A DNA stretch of 64,000 nucleotides from Calidifontibacter indicus (GCF_003386865.1 NZ_QTUA01000001.1:62001-126000), one strand, 5' to 3'; shown: positions 10,091 through 18,143, counted from the stretch's first letter. The notes: a model not told the origin generated them from the sequence alone. Numbers and translations are program-made.

Positions 10091-10741
10091 TCAGTCCTGC
10101 CCCTCCAGCACTGTGGGTGGCTGGAGAGCTCTGGCGATGATTGCCTCGTCGTGGGTCGACAGGATGCCGCTGGGGTCGCCTGCGTCACCCTCGCCGTTCT
10201 CGCGGGAGTTGAGTGCGACATTCGCGACGATCAGGCCGAGCACGGTCCCGGCTACCGCGTCGACGTCGACACCCGTGGCGTCCTCTCCGCGATCTGTCGC
10301 ACGGCCCACGATGGCGGCGAGGTGATCGCGGGTGGGGTGCACGACGCTCTGACGTAGTGCGGCCGCGAGGTCGGGGTCGTGGGGCGCCTCTCCGACGAGA
10401 GCAACGAACGCGGCCCCGACCTTTCCGGAGAACAGTCGACGCTTCGCCTCGACCAGCTCTCGCAGGTCGCCCTCGAGCGAGCCGGTGTCGGTGTCGGGCG
10501 CTTCGGTGTCGGCGAGGTGCTCGGCCACGGTCAGGATCAGCTCGCGCTTGGTGGCCCAGCGACGATGGATGGTCGCCGTGGACACCCCGGCGCGCGCTGC
10601 GACCGCTGCGAGGGTCAGGCGCGCGTACCCGGTCTCGGCGAGCTCTTCCAGGACGGTGTCCACGATCAGTGGGCGCAAGCTCGCGTCGGTGGGGCGCCCC
10701 GGGGTCCGGCGGGTGTCTCGCGGCGTGGTCGGCTCGGTCAT
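10091..10741 (-). CDS. TetR-family transcriptional regulator
   Basis: 216 residues from ATG 10741. The N-terminal helix-turn-helix (about 26-70: LIVDTVLEELAETGYARLTL, then AAVAARAGVSTATIHRRWAT) is typical TetR, with a C-terminal ligand domain of the TetR_C type that contains a conserved VALVGEAPHDPDLAAALR block. It diverges from the SDR gene with a 105-bp gap holding a near-perfect palindrome, so it most likely represses itself and the SDR gene. The ligand is unknown. Confidence 0.88.
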   Translation of the reverse strand: MTEPTTPRDTRRTPGRPTDASLRPLIVDTVLEELAETGYARLTLAAVAARAGVSTATIHRRWATKRELILTVAEHLADTEAPDTDTGSLEGDLRELVEAKRRLFSGKVGAAFVALVGEAPHDPDLAAALRQSVVHPTRDHLAAIVGRATDRGEDATGVDVDAVAGTVLGLIVANVALNSRENGEGDAGDPSGILSTHDEAIIARALQPPTVLEGQD

Positions 10742-10761
10742 GCGTTGACCCTACCGAGACG

Positions 10762-10785
10762 ATACGAAGTCGCTTCATTTCGTAT
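10762..10785. promoter_or_regulatory. palindromic operator between tetR and SDR gene
   Basis: ATACGAA (10762-10768) and TTCGTAT (10779-10785) are exact complements 10 bp apart; GAAG/CTTC forms a nested inner palindrome. Bounded by both promoters regions, this is the obvious TetR-family binding site. Confidence 0.6.
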
Positions 10786-10846
10786 TGGCCTAGAGTGCGA
10801 GGGGGGGTGCCCGCCCTACTTGCTCGCTCGACCTTGAAGGAGTCTC

Positions 10847-11794
10847 ATGAGTTCCGTCGTGATCACCGGCGCCAGCCGCGGGATCGGCCGATTCGCTGCC
10901 CAGTACCTGGCCATTCACCCCTCACATACGCACATGGTCCTGCTGAACCGGCGAACCCCGGTGGGGCTGGTCGACGAGCTGCGGGCCACTGGGGTGGACG
11001 TCTCGGTGATCCGGGTCGACCTGTCGTCCATGCGCAGCGTCGCCCAGGCCGCTGATGAGGCGGCTGACGCGGTGCGCTCCGGCCGGATCCCGCCGATCCG
11101 GACACTGGTCTGCAACGCGGGGGTGCAGCACACGACCGCGCTGACCGAGACGGTCGACGGGCTCGAGGAGACGTTCGCGGTGAACGTCCTGGCCAACCAC
11201 CTCCTGCTGAGCGGGCTCCGGGCGCATCTGACATCGCAGGCACGAGTGGTGGTGACCGTCAGCGACACGCACTTTGGCGACCTGAGGCACAACCTGGGTA
11301 TGGTCTCGGGTCCACGGTGGCGGCCGGTCGAGACGCTCGCCCGCGTGGGGGCCTTCCCCAACGCCGGCAGCGTCAGGGCTGGGCGCACCGCCTACTCGAC
11401 AAGCAAGCTCGCGGCGATCCACCTCGTCCACGAGCACGCTCGCCGGTTTCCGGACGGTCCCACTGTCCTAGCCTTCAACCCAGGCTTCGTGCCCGGCACC
11501 GACCTTGCCCGCGATGCGGATGCGCTCTCCCGGTTCGCTATGCGCCGGGTCATGCCGGCGCTTACCCTCACGCCTCTAGCGACATCGCCCGCGAGAGCCG
11601 GGCGACTCCTGGCCGACGCGGCCAGCGGCGCGACCGCCGCATCGAGCGGGGCGTACATCGACCGCGACCGCGCCGCGCCGTCTTCCCCAGAGTCGTATGA
11701 CCCGGAACGCGAACACCAAGCCTGGGCGGCGATCGAGACGCTCATCGCGGAGGCCTGCAACCGTCCCGCCGCTTCGGACCCGCCACCAACGTGA
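10847..11794 (+). CDS. short-chain dehydrogenase/reductase (SDR)
   Basis: 315 residues from ATG 10847, with GAAGGAG as ribosome site 6-7 bases upstream. Rossmann NAD(P) motif TGASRGIG at 7-14, structural NAG in VCNAGVQ, and catalytic Tyr183-x3-Lys187 (YSTSK). The size and the long insert before the active site resemble protochlorophyllide-reductase/retinol-dehydrogenase-like extended SDRs. Probable NADPH-linked oxidoreductase acting on a small carbonyl; substrate unknown. Control by the divergent TetR is inferred from the shared operator. Confidence 0.88.
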   Translation: MSSVVITGASRGIGRFAAQYLAIHPSHTHMVLLNRRTPVGLVDELRATGVDVSVIRVDLSSMRSVAQAADEAADAVRSGRIPPIRTLVCNAGVQHTTALTETVDGLEETFAVNVLANHLLLSGLRAHLTSQARVVVTVSDTHFGDLRHNLGMVSGPRWRPVETLARVGAFPNAGSVRAGRTAYSTSKLAAIHLVHEHARRFPDGPTVLAFNPGFVPGTDLARDADALSRFAMRRVMPALTLTPLATSPARAGRLLADAASGATAASSGAYIDRDRAAPSSPESYDPEREHQAWAAIETLIAEACNRPAASDPPPT

Positions 11795-11800
11795 GGATTC

Positions 11801-11841
11801 GGACAAGTTAGTGGGACGAAAAGCGTCCCAGCATCTTGTCC
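11801..11841. terminator. interrupted palindrome after the SDR gene
   Basis: GGACAAG (11801) pairs with CTTGTCC (ends 11841), and TGGGACG (11812) pairs with CGTCCCA (ends 11830) around an AAAAG loop. It begins 7 bases after the SDR stop, so a terminator is likely. The GTCCCA/TGGGAC words also occur at 9812-9847, on the other side of the tetR/SDR pair, so a decayed mobile-element end is an alternative. Confidence 0.5.
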
Positions 11842-12069
11842 AACCCCGCCCTACCGGGCAACTCCGATGCTAAGAAGCGCCGGAACCTACACCACCTGTT
11901 CAGAAGTTTAAGCGTTATGCCGTTTGAACGTTTCCCCCACACATCAACATAGGCGACATCGGCGCCCTGCGCGCGCAGATAGTGACTGCGCACGACTGCC
12001 TCTTGCCCCGGTCCCGCAGGTGGGGTCACCGCCGCCTCCTTGGATGAGACATACTCGCTCCAGGCGGGC

Positions 12070-12092
12070 TGAAGCGCCCTGGGTTCCGTTCC
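12070..12092 (+). repeat. left inverted repeat of the IS3 element
   Basis: 23 bp starting TGAAGCGCCC; exact reverse complement of the right end. A further G/C pair extends the match inward by one. Confidence 0.93.
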
Positions 12093-12117
12093 GAGTCTCA
12101 GCAAGGAGAATCGGAGT

Positions 12118-12432
12118 ATGCCCAAGAAGTTCAGTCCGGAGCTGCGTGACCGTGCCGTGCGCATGGTCTACGACCGCCAGGCACTCGAAGGTGGCCCACG
12201 ATCGGAGTCGATCCGAGCTGTCGCGCCCCAACTCGGCGTTGGCATGGAGACGCTGAGGATCTGGTGCAACCGCTACGGGCCAGCCGAGCCCTCGGCCGGC
12301 CCCGCGGAGTCTCTCGAGGAGGAGAACCGCAGACTGCGTCGAGAGCTCGCCGAGTCCCGGCGGGCCAACGAGATCCTCAAGGCCGCCTCCGTGTTTTTCG
12401 CCAGGGAACTCGACCACCCCACGACGAAATGA
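12118..12432 (+). CDS. IS3-family OrfA (transposase helix-turn-helix subunit)
   Basis: 104 residues from ATG 12118 with an AGGAGAAT-type ribosome site upstream. The helix-turn-helix (KKFSPELRDRAVRMVY, then AVAPQLGVGMETLRIWCNRY) recognises the IS ends; a leucine-zipper-like helix (EENRRLRRELAESRRANEIL) mediates multimerisation. The stop overlaps the orfB ATG (ATGA) and orfB lies in the -1 frame, the usual IS3 arrangement for making the OrfAB fusion by ribosomal frameshifting. Confidence 0.93.
   Translation: MPKKFSPELRDRAVRMVYDRQALEGGPRSESIRAVAPQLGVGMETLRIWCNRYGPAEPSAGPAESLEEENRRLRRELAESRRANEILKAASVFFARELDHPTTK
12393..12399 (+). other. candidate -1 frameshift site in the IS3 element
   Basis: G TTT TTC in the orfA frame, within the orfA/orfB overlap. 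Slippage here would join residue 94 or so of OrfA to the orfB frame. It is not the classic A AAA AAG heptamer, so the site is a guess from position and the T run. Confidence 0.4.
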
Positions 12433-13343
12433 TCGCCTTCATCGATAGGCATCGCGATCACTTCGGGGTCGAGGCCATCTGCCGCGTCCTGGGCGCGACG
12501 GAACGTGGGTTCCTCACCTCTCGCGGCTACCGTGCCGCGAAGCAGCGCCCGGCATCGGCCAGAGCGGTCCGTGACGAGGTGCTCGTCGAAGAGATCCGTC
12601 GGATTCATGCCGAGAACTACGGCGTCTACGGGTATCGGAAGATGCATCACGCGATGCGCCGTGCCGGATGGGAAGTCGGCCGCGACCAGACCGCTCGGCT
12701 GATGAAAGCTGCTGGTCTGTGCGGGATACGCCGTGGTCGAAAGGTGTTCACGACGAGCCCTGCTGGTGGCCTGGACCGTCGTCCTGATCTGGTCGAGCGG
12801 AACTTCACGGCTGCCGGACCGAATCAGCTCTGGGTCGCTGACATCACCTACGTCCGGATCCCGTCCAGGTTCTGCTACACCGCGTTCATCACAGACGTTT
12901 TCACGCGAAGGATCGTCGGCTGGGCAGTGGCCACCAGCCTCCGCACTGAGGCACTGCCACTGCAGGCTCTCGAGCAGGCCCTCCAGACCTCCCCGGCAGA
13001 AGCGTCTCGGACTGGGCTGATCCATCACAGCGATAGGGGCAGCAACTACGTCTCGCTGGCCTACTCCGATGCGCTGATCACCGCCGGAGTCCAGGCCTCG
13101 GTCGGATCCGTCGGAGACAGCTACGACAACGCCCTGGCTGAGACCGTCAACGGCCTCTACAAAGCCGAGCTCATCCACCGACGCCGCACCTGGCCCTCAG
13201 CGACCGCCGTCGAGATCGCCACTCTGGACTGGGTCACCTGGTGGAACACGAAGCGCCTGCACGAAGCACTCGACTATCGCACCCCGGCCGAAGTCGAAGC
13301 GTCCTACACTCACTCCACGACGACCGCGCCCGCGACCGTCTAA
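12429..13343 (+). CDS. IS3-family OrfB (DDE transposase catalytic domain)
   Basis: 304 residues counted from ATG 12429; the frame is open back to 12264, as expected for a frameshift fusion. An HTH_21-like region (VEEIRRIHAENYGVYGYRKM) precedes the rve integrase core with D138 (WVADITY), D202 (HHSDRGSNY) and E238 (ALAETVNG), a D-D-35-E triad that is intact. It catalyses IS excision as a circle and integration. No internal stop, so the element may be active. Confidence 0.94.
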   Translation: MIAFIDRHRDHFGVEAICRVLGATERGFLTSRGYRAAKQRPASARAVRDEVLVEEIRRIHAENYGVYGYRKMHHAMRRAGWEVGRDQTARLMKAAGLCGIRRGRKVFTTSPAGGLDRRPDLVERNFTAAGPNQLWVADITYVRIPSRFCYTAFITDVFTRRIVGWAVATSLRTEALPLQALEQALQTSPAEASRTGLIHHSDRGSNYVSLAYSDALITAGVQASVGSVGDSYDNALAETVNGLYKAELIHRRRTWPSATAVEIATLDWVTWWNTKRLHEALDYRTPAEVEASYTHSTTTAPATV

Positions 13344-13347
13344 CCAC

Positions 13348-13370
13348 GGAACGGAACCCAGGGCGCTTCA
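13348..13370 (-). repeat. right inverted repeat of the IS3 element
   Basis: Exact complement of the left repeat; starts 5 bases after the orfB stop. Beyond it the sequence is GGTCCGACC. Confidence 0.93.
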
Positions 13371-13611
13371 GGTCCGACCGGCCGGGAAATGAGGATGACC
13401 TGTCCGCCGCCCTGGCCCACCCGCGACCCACCGGCTACCAGCAGTAAGCCCGGGGTGCACCTTCACTCCTTCACGAGCGCGACGACTCCATCCACCCCGG
13501 GAAGCTCGTTGTCGCAGATATTCGCGTGGTGCTCGTCCGGAGACTGGACGCTCTCTCTTCGACAGATTCTGACGCGCCCACGCGGCATGAGCGTGCGTTA
13601 CGGGCCGCTGC
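13371..13611. other. IS right flank with apparent gene fragments
   Basis: No complete gene. On the minus strand a frame ending at 13463 reads like a protein C-terminus (SPDEHHANICDNELPGVDG, then VVALVKE and stop) but has no start in the preserved DNA. Past that stop the same frame stays open up to the IS end (VGQGGGQVILISRPVG) and, if the IS is removed, continues in frame into the left flank down to a stop at 11808. This suggests, without proof, that the IS landed in a minus-strand gene that has since decayed. Confidence 0.35.
13559..13599 (+). repeat. direct repeat copy A beside the GNAT gene
   Basis: About 41 bp beginning TCGACAGATTC and containing GCGGCATGAG. It matches 14255-14296 at roughly 33 of 41 positions in the same orientation. 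The two copies bracket the GNAT gene. Confidence 0.55.
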
Positions 13612-14208
13612 CTAGTGGGCGTGTTCAGCTAGCCAGTCCTCGGCGAGGGCGCTGTAGGTGTACCCGTCGATCCATCCAAGTTCGGCATGCCAGGAGTCGC
13701 CGCGGCCGTGCTGCTCCCGCTCCAGACCTGCCTTTTCCAGAATGCGCCACGAGGCAGCGTTGTCAGCGAAGCACCCGGCCGTTACTCGACGTAGACCCAG
13801 GTCGACAAAAGCCGCCTGCGTGATCCCCAGCGCGATCGCCGAGCCCACACCCCCTCCTTGGTGGCCGGGTCGAACGATGTAGCCAATGCCTGCGTCCGTC
13901 CCCCGGGGCTTGCCGGGCTGGCCCGAGCCGTCCTCGATCTCGAGAAATCCGATACCTGCGAGCTCGCCGTTGATCTCGGCGATGCAGGAGAAGTCCGTGT
14001 CGCTGCTCGTCACTGATAACCAGCGGCGACGTAGCTCGTCGGTTGACTCGTGGGTGACGATGAGCCAACGGTTGACATCCGGAAGGTTGCGAAAGGTCGC
14101 GATCACGTCCACGTCGGCAGGCGTCGGATCCCGCAGCAGCACACCGTCGACGGTCTTCGGCCAAGGGCTGGTTCTAATTCTCGTCACGCGCAGACGCTGG
14201 CACGACAC
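13612..14208 (-). CDS. GNAT-family N-acetyltransferase (RimJ/RimL-like)
   Basis: 198 residues from ATG 14208; starts a little further in (near TVDGVLLRDPTPAD) are possible. The acetyl-CoA binding segment is GIGYIVRPGHQGGGVGSAIA (R/Q-x-x-G-x-G/A type), and the following VDLGLRRVTAGCFADNAASW, then RILEKAGL, is the RimJ/RimL/PhnO-like pattern for acetylation of amino groups on proteins or small molecules. Substrate unknown. It lies between imperfect direct repeats in the accessory region, which hints at lateral acquisition. Confidence 0.85.
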   Translation of the reverse strand: MSCQRLRVTRIRTSPWPKTVDGVLLRDPTPADVDVIATFRNLPDVNRWLIVTHESTDELRRRWLSVTSSDTDFSCIAEINGELAGIGFLEIEDGSGQPGKPRGTDAGIGYIVRPGHQGGGVGSAIALGITQAAFVDLGLRRVTAGCFADNAASWRILEKAGLEREQHGRGDSWHAELGWIDGYTYSALAEDWLAEHAH

Positions 14209-14254
14209 CGACGGCGGAGCAAGTCAATTTATCCGTGCCATGACTGTCTTCATC

Positions 14255-14296
14255 TCGACAGATTCGGATGCACCCTCAGCGGCATGAGAGTGTGTT
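14255..14296 (+). repeat. direct repeat copy B beside the GNAT gene
   Basis: Partner of 13559-13599; starts TCGACAGATTCGG and contains AGCGGCATGAGAG. Lies 47 bp upstream of the GNAT start and ends just before the ribosome site of the next plus-strand gene. Confidence 0.55.
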
Positions 14297-14316
14297 GACC
14301 CTGGGAGGATCACGGT

Positions 14317-14616
14317 GTGGGCGACGTTCTCCGCCGCACGCTCCAATACCTCGGATTGGTGTCTATCGTTTGGCTCATGACCGCACAGCAATTCCTTCGC
14401 TACCGGTTCGCTGCCAGGTTCGGCTGGTTCGTCCTCATGGTGGCGGCTCTCGCGGTCGCAAATGCGGTGACTGCTCGCGTCGACAACGCTGCAGGAACCG
14501 GACAACTTGGTGAGACTTCATCGGCCCCGGACAGCCCCACAGCATCGCAGGTACAAAGCGTGACTGTCGGTCAGGATGCGCGAGAACCTACCGCGGATGC
14601 AGAGCAGGCGTTATAG
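14317..14616 (+). CDS. small membrane protein of unknown function
   Basis: 99 residues from GTG 14317, with GGAGG at 14304-14308 at good spacing, the main reason to believe it. Two hydrophobic stretches (about 10-23, and 37-52 with FGWFVLMVAALAVANA) suggest two membrane passes, followed by a Ser/Thr/Asp-rich soluble tail of about 45 residues. I recognise no family. It precedes the broken lipoprotein gene by about 110 bp. Confidence 0.5.
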   Translation: MGDVLRRTLQYLGLVSIVWLMTAQQFLRYRFAARFGWFVLMVAALAVANAVTARVDNAAGTGQLGETSSAPDSPTASQVQSVTVGQDAREPTADAEQAL

Positions 14617-14724
14617 GGACGACCGCGACGTCGTGGATCACCTTGACGGACGGGGACGACCACCGCGGGGGCCACGTCCAGCCCCGCCTGGTCGTCGGCG
14701 CACCCTCTGTGCAATGGTCGAAAC

Positions 14725-15412
14725 ATAAAGCGAACCCTGAGGATGACAATTGCCGCCCTCGCGATCACGGGTCTCGCCGCCTGTGGATCGGACAGCACCG
14801 CGACCAAGTCCTCCGACTCCACGACCAGCTCGTCCAGCAGCGCGACGCCGCCGCCCGCGAGCTCGTCGAGTGTGCACAGCACGTCGAGTTCGGTGCGCTC
14901 GTCCACGTCGAGCACGACGTCCGCGGACTCGACGTCCGGCGGCGACAGGTGAGAATGTCGACGACGCCGGACTCGTCGCGGTCATGAAGAAGGCGGGCTG
15001 CACAACGGCGACCGCCAAGCCGGCCGGCAAGAACGGCGGGGCAGCAGGCATGGTCTCCGCCGTCAAGTGCAGCGGCGACGGCAAGTCCGAGTTCATCGGC
15101 TTCCGCACCACATCGGCCGACCAGGTCGCGGGGGCAATGAAGGCCCTGACGGCGAGCAGCGCCAGCGCGACGACCATCTACTACGTCAAGGGCACGAATT
15201 GGGCGGTCATGAAGTCGGACGACGGCCAGAAGATGCCGACGAAGTCAGGCACCGAGGCTATGCAGAAGAAGATCGGCTCAGGCACCGTGAGACCGTGCGC
15301 TGACCCGCGCGAGGCCGCCCCAGCGTCGACATCGACCAGTGATGTCGAGGAACGGTTGACCCCGGCGGCGGGTCAGCCGTTCTTCACGCTCAGACCACGC
15401 TGCACGCGATAG
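14725..15412 (+). pseudogene. frameshifted lipoprotein gene
   Basis: The first part (ATG 14743) encodes a lipobox leader (MTIAALAITGLAACGSDS, Cys after LAA) and a Ser/Thr-rich spacer, then stops at 14952. The +1 frame directly continues a plausible folded domain (ENVDDAGLVAVMKKAGCTTA, then KPAGKNGGAAGMV, then DQVAGAMKALTAS) that runs to 15412. Upstream of ATG 14743 the frame reads I-K-R-T-L-R, a typical basic leader in which the expected start codon at 14725 is ATA. So two lesions are seen: a lost start and a one-base shift near 14935-14950. The tail past about 15290 overlaps the convergent MFS gene and may not be native. A sequencing error could explain the shift. Family not recognised; a surface lipoprotein is inferred. 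Confidence 0.6.
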
Positions 15413-16659
15413 CGCACGAACACCGGCACGGCGAGCGCCGCCACGACGACCAGGACGATCACCAGGAGGCCGCCGCCGGCCGCCGTCCAGGCGGTGCCGA
15501 GGGTGACCGCCGCGGCGCCGTGCGCCACATCGGCGACCCGCGGGCCGCCGGCCACGACCACGGTGAAGACGCCTTGCAGGCGTCCGCGGACGTCGTCGGT
15601 CGCCGCCTCCTGCAACATCGTGGTGCGGAACGCCGCCGATGCCATGTCGGCGGCGCCGGCGACCATCAACGCGATCACGGCGACGACGAGCGCGGCCCCG
15701 GCGCGCCCGTGCCCGAACCCGACCGCGACACCGAAGACGACGATCGCGGCACCCCACGCGATGATCGACACGACGACGGCGAGACCCTGTCGCTCGACCC
15801 GGGAGACCCAGCCCGACAGCACACCGCCGAGCACGGCGCCCGCCGGGATCGCGGCGAACAGCAGCGCGAATGCGAGCCCGCCGCCGTCCGGCCCGCCGAA
15901 GTCGAGGTGAGCGATCTGCGGGAACAACGCCCGCGGCATGCCGAAGACCATCGCGATGATGTCGACGACGAACGACATGAGCAGCACGTGGTGCGAGCGC
16001 AGGTAGGCGAATCCCTCCATCACCGAACGGAATCCGGCCTTGCGCACCTCCCCCATCGGCGGCATCGCCGGTAGACCGACGACCGCCCACAGCGTGGCGA
16101 ACAAGGTGATCGTGTCGACGAGGTAGAGCCAGGAGTAGCCGAGGATCGGGATGAGCACGCCACCCACCAGCGGGCCGGCGATCGCACCGAACTGCATGAC
16201 GGTCATGTTGAGCGAGTTGGCCGCGGGGAGTTGGTCGAGCGGCACGAGGCGGGGGTAGATCGCCGACCGGGTCGGCTGGTTGACCGCGAAGAACGCCTGC
16301 TGCACCGCGAACAGTCCGAGGATCAGCCAGACGTTGTGGAGGCCGAGGGCGGCCTGCACGAAGAACAGCGCGCTCGTGGCGATGAGCCCGAGTGTCGTGA
16401 TGCTCAGGAGCGTGCGCCGGTCCATCGCGTCGGCGAGCGCGCCGCCGTACAACCCGAAGACGATCAGCGGCACGAGTCCGAACAGGCCGGTGAGCCCGAC
16501 CCAGGCCGAACTGCCGGTGATGCCGTAGATCTGCGCGGGCACCGCGACGACGGTCAACTGCGCACCGATGAGGGTGATGATGTTGGTCCACCACAGCCGC
16601 CGGTAGGCGGGTACGCGCAACGGACGGGTATCGGCGAGCAGACCTCGGACGCGGGACAA
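15373..16659 (-). CDS. MFS transporter (EntS-like exporter)
   Basis: About 428 residues from TTG 16659, chosen because AGGAGG lies exactly 5 bases upstream; a GTG 33 bases further up would put that perfect ribosome site inside the gene. Twelve hydrophobic segments are visible. The segment RRLWWTNIITLIGAQLTVVA, the motif A-like GGALADAMDRRTLLSI and the PTRSAIYPRLVPLDQLPAAN block are characteristic of the MFS_3 group that includes the enterobactin exporter EntS. It probably pumps out a drug or siderophore-like compound. No siderophore genes are nearby. The 3' end overlaps the lipoprotein remnant. Confidence 0.85.
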   Translation of the reverse strand: MSRVRGLLADTRPLRVPAYRRLWWTNIITLIGAQLTVVAVPAQIYGITGSSAWVGLTGLFGLVPLIVFGLYGGALADAMDRRTLLSITTLGLIATSALFFVQAALGLHNVWLILGLFAVQQAFFAVNQPTRSAIYPRLVPLDQLPAANSLNMTVMQFGAIAGPLVGGVLIPILGYSWLYLVDTITLFATLWAVVGLPAMPPMGEVRKAGFRSVMEGFAYLRSHHVLLMSFVVDIIAMVFGMPRALFPQIAHLDFGGPDGGGLAFALLFAAIPAGAVLGGVLSGWVSRVERQGLAVVVSIIAWGAAIVVFGVAVGFGHGRAGAALVVAVIALMVAGAADMASAAFRTTMLQEAATDDVRGRLQGVFTVVVAGGPRVADVAHGAAAVTLGTAWTAAGGGLLVIVLVVVAALAVPVFVRYRVQRGLSVKNG

Positions 16660-16841
16660 ACGGACCTCCTGGAAACCCGGCCATCCTGCCACCGCCGGCT
16701 GCGAGGCGGCACACGCTCCACCCCTCGGTCACATTTGGGCGCAGTCCCCTCGGATCCACCCGTCTCCCAGTCAACGAGGGCAATACTGGTTTCGACGGCC
16801 GTCGCCCGACGACCGCCTCCAGCAGGAAACGGAGGACGCAG

Positions 16842-17159
16842 ATGTCGGCAACCCTTCGCATTCATCGTGGGTACGCCTCGCCGCAGCGGGTCGTGGTGCT
16901 CGGTGGCAGGAAGATCGGCCAGCTCAGCGAGGAAGTGGTCGAGTTCCCGGTGGAGCCGGGTGAGCACGTCCTGACCGTGCGGCTCGGTTACTCCGAGGCG
17001 ACCACGCGATTTCGAGCGAGGCCGGGCGACACCGTCGAGGTGAAGGTGTGCGTGAAGCCCGCCGCGCCCGAACCGCACGACGGTCCGGTCGACCTCGAAC
17101 TGGTGATGCACTCGCCGTACAAGAACGCCCACGAGGGCGCGCTCGGCCGCACCGATTGA
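16842..17159 (+). CDS. small beta-rich hypothetical protein
   Basis: 105 residues from ATG 16842 with GGAGGA 6 bases upstream. Alternating hydrophobic pattern (RVVVLGGRKIGQLSEEVVEF, then VEPGEHVLTVRLGYSEA, then GDTVEVKVCV) looks like a PEGA- or carbohydrate-binding-like beta sandwich; the phrase EPGEHVLTVR is common in such domains. One Cys, no signal peptide, no membrane segment. It precedes the CDF gene by 81 bp. Function unknown. Confidence 0.65.
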   Translation: MSATLRIHRGYASPQRVVVLGGRKIGQLSEEVVEFPVEPGEHVLTVRLGYSEATTRFRARPGDTVEVKVCVKPAAPEPHDGPVDLELVMHSPYKNAHEGALGRTD

Positions 17160-17240
17160 GGCCGGGTCGACCCCCCGGCTGCACGCGCGGCGCCGTGTCG
17201 GTTTCGATAGGAGCATGCGCCCGCACCCGGTGAGGTCACG

Positions 17241-18143
17241 ATGAGCCACGACCACTCCCACGGTCTGTCCGCGACCGGACGGCACCGGTGGCGGCTCATG
17301 GTCACGTTCGGCCTGGTCGCCGTCTTCTTCGTCGTCGAACTCCTCACGGGCCTCGCCGCCGGGTCGCTCGCACTGATCAGCGATGCCGGCCACATGGCTG
17401 CCGACGTCGTGACGCTGGGGGCGGCGCTCGTCGCCACCCGCATCGCCACGCGTCCCGACTCCACCGGCCGCCGCACCTTCGGCTCCTATCGCGCCGAGGT
17501 CTTCGCCTCCGGCCTCGCCGTGCTCGTGATGCTCGGCGTCTCGGTCTACATCGTCGTCGAGGCGATCTCGCGCATCGGCTCCCCCACTGAGCCCGCCTCC
17601 GGCGTGATGCTCCTCGTCGGCATCATCGGGCTGGTCATCAACGTCATCGGAATCCTGTTGTTGCGCAGCGGTTCCGGTGAAAGCCTCAACGTCAAGGGCG
17701 CCTACCTGGAGGTGGTGGCCGACGCGGTGGGTTCCATCGGCGTCATCGCCGCCGCGCTGCTGGTGCAGGCGACCGGCTCGGCGTGGTGGGACACGGTCGT
17801 CGCGTTGGCCATCGCGCTGTTCGTCGCCGTCCGCGCTGTCGGGCTCGGACGCGAGGTGCTGGCCGTGCTCGGACAGCACGCACCGGCGGGCACCGAACCG
17901 GCCGAGATCCTCGGCGCCCTCGAGCAGTTGCCGGGCGTGAACGAGGTGCACGACCTGCACATCTGGCAACTGACGTCCGGCATGAACGTCGCCACGGCTC
18001 ACCTGGTGACGATCGGCGGCCAGGACAGCACCGCCGTACTGCGGGACGCGGGTGCGCTGCTGCGCGACAGGTTCGAGATCGCGCACGCCACCTTGCAGGT
18101 CGAGTCGGGCGAGACCAACGACTGCACCGGCGCCGACTGGTGA
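17241..18143 (+). CDS. cation diffusion facilitator (CzcD-like metal exporter)
   Basis: 300 residues from ATG 17241. N-terminal His cluster (MSHDHSHG), six transmembrane segments, the TM2 metal site in SDAGHMAAD (HxxxD) and the TM5 site in YLEVVADAVGS, where Glu takes the place of the usual first His of CzcD/ZitB (E-x3-D). The cytoplasmic C-terminal domain ends with the conserved VNEVHDLHIWQLTSG. It exchanges Zn, Co or Cd ions for protons to remove them from the cytoplasm. The Glu substitution could alter metal preference. No metal-sensing regulator is adjacent. Confidence 0.9.
   Translation: MSHDHSHGLSATGRHRWRLMVTFGLVAVFFVVELLTGLAAGSLALISDAGHMAADVVTLGAALVATRIATRPDSTGRRTFGSYRAEVFASGLAVLVMLGVSVYIVVEAISRIGSPTEPASGVMLLVGIIGLVINVIGILLLRSGSGESLNVKGAYLEVVADAVGSIGVIAAALLVQATGSAWWDTVVALAIALFVAVRAVGLGREVLAVLGQHAPAGTEPAEILGALEQLPGVNEVHDLHIWQLTSGMNVATAHLVTIGGQDSTAVLRDAGALLRDRFEIAHATLQVESGETNDCTGADW

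Larger units (their letters stand above)
12070..13370 (+). mobile_element. complete IS3-family insertion sequence, 1,301 bp
   Basis: Exact 23-bp terminal inverted repeats (12070-12092 and 13348-13370), beginning TGAAGCGCCCTGGG, bracket overlapping orfA and orfB; ends are 5'-TG...CA-3' as in IS3 elements. Transposase looks intact (DDE triad with 35-residue spacing). No exact target duplication: the four bases before are GGGC and after are GGTC. Either the duplication has mutated or flanks have rearranged. Confidence 0.93.

Noticed and set aside
14930-14960. Programmed frameshift in the lipoprotein gene
   Set aside because: No slippery heptamer is seen at the frame change, and the likely start codon is also lost; decay is simpler.
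16660-16692. Upstream GTG start for the EntS-like transporter
   Set aside because: It would place a perfect AGGAGG ribosome site inside the coding sequence; the TTG 5 bases after AGGAGG is the better start.
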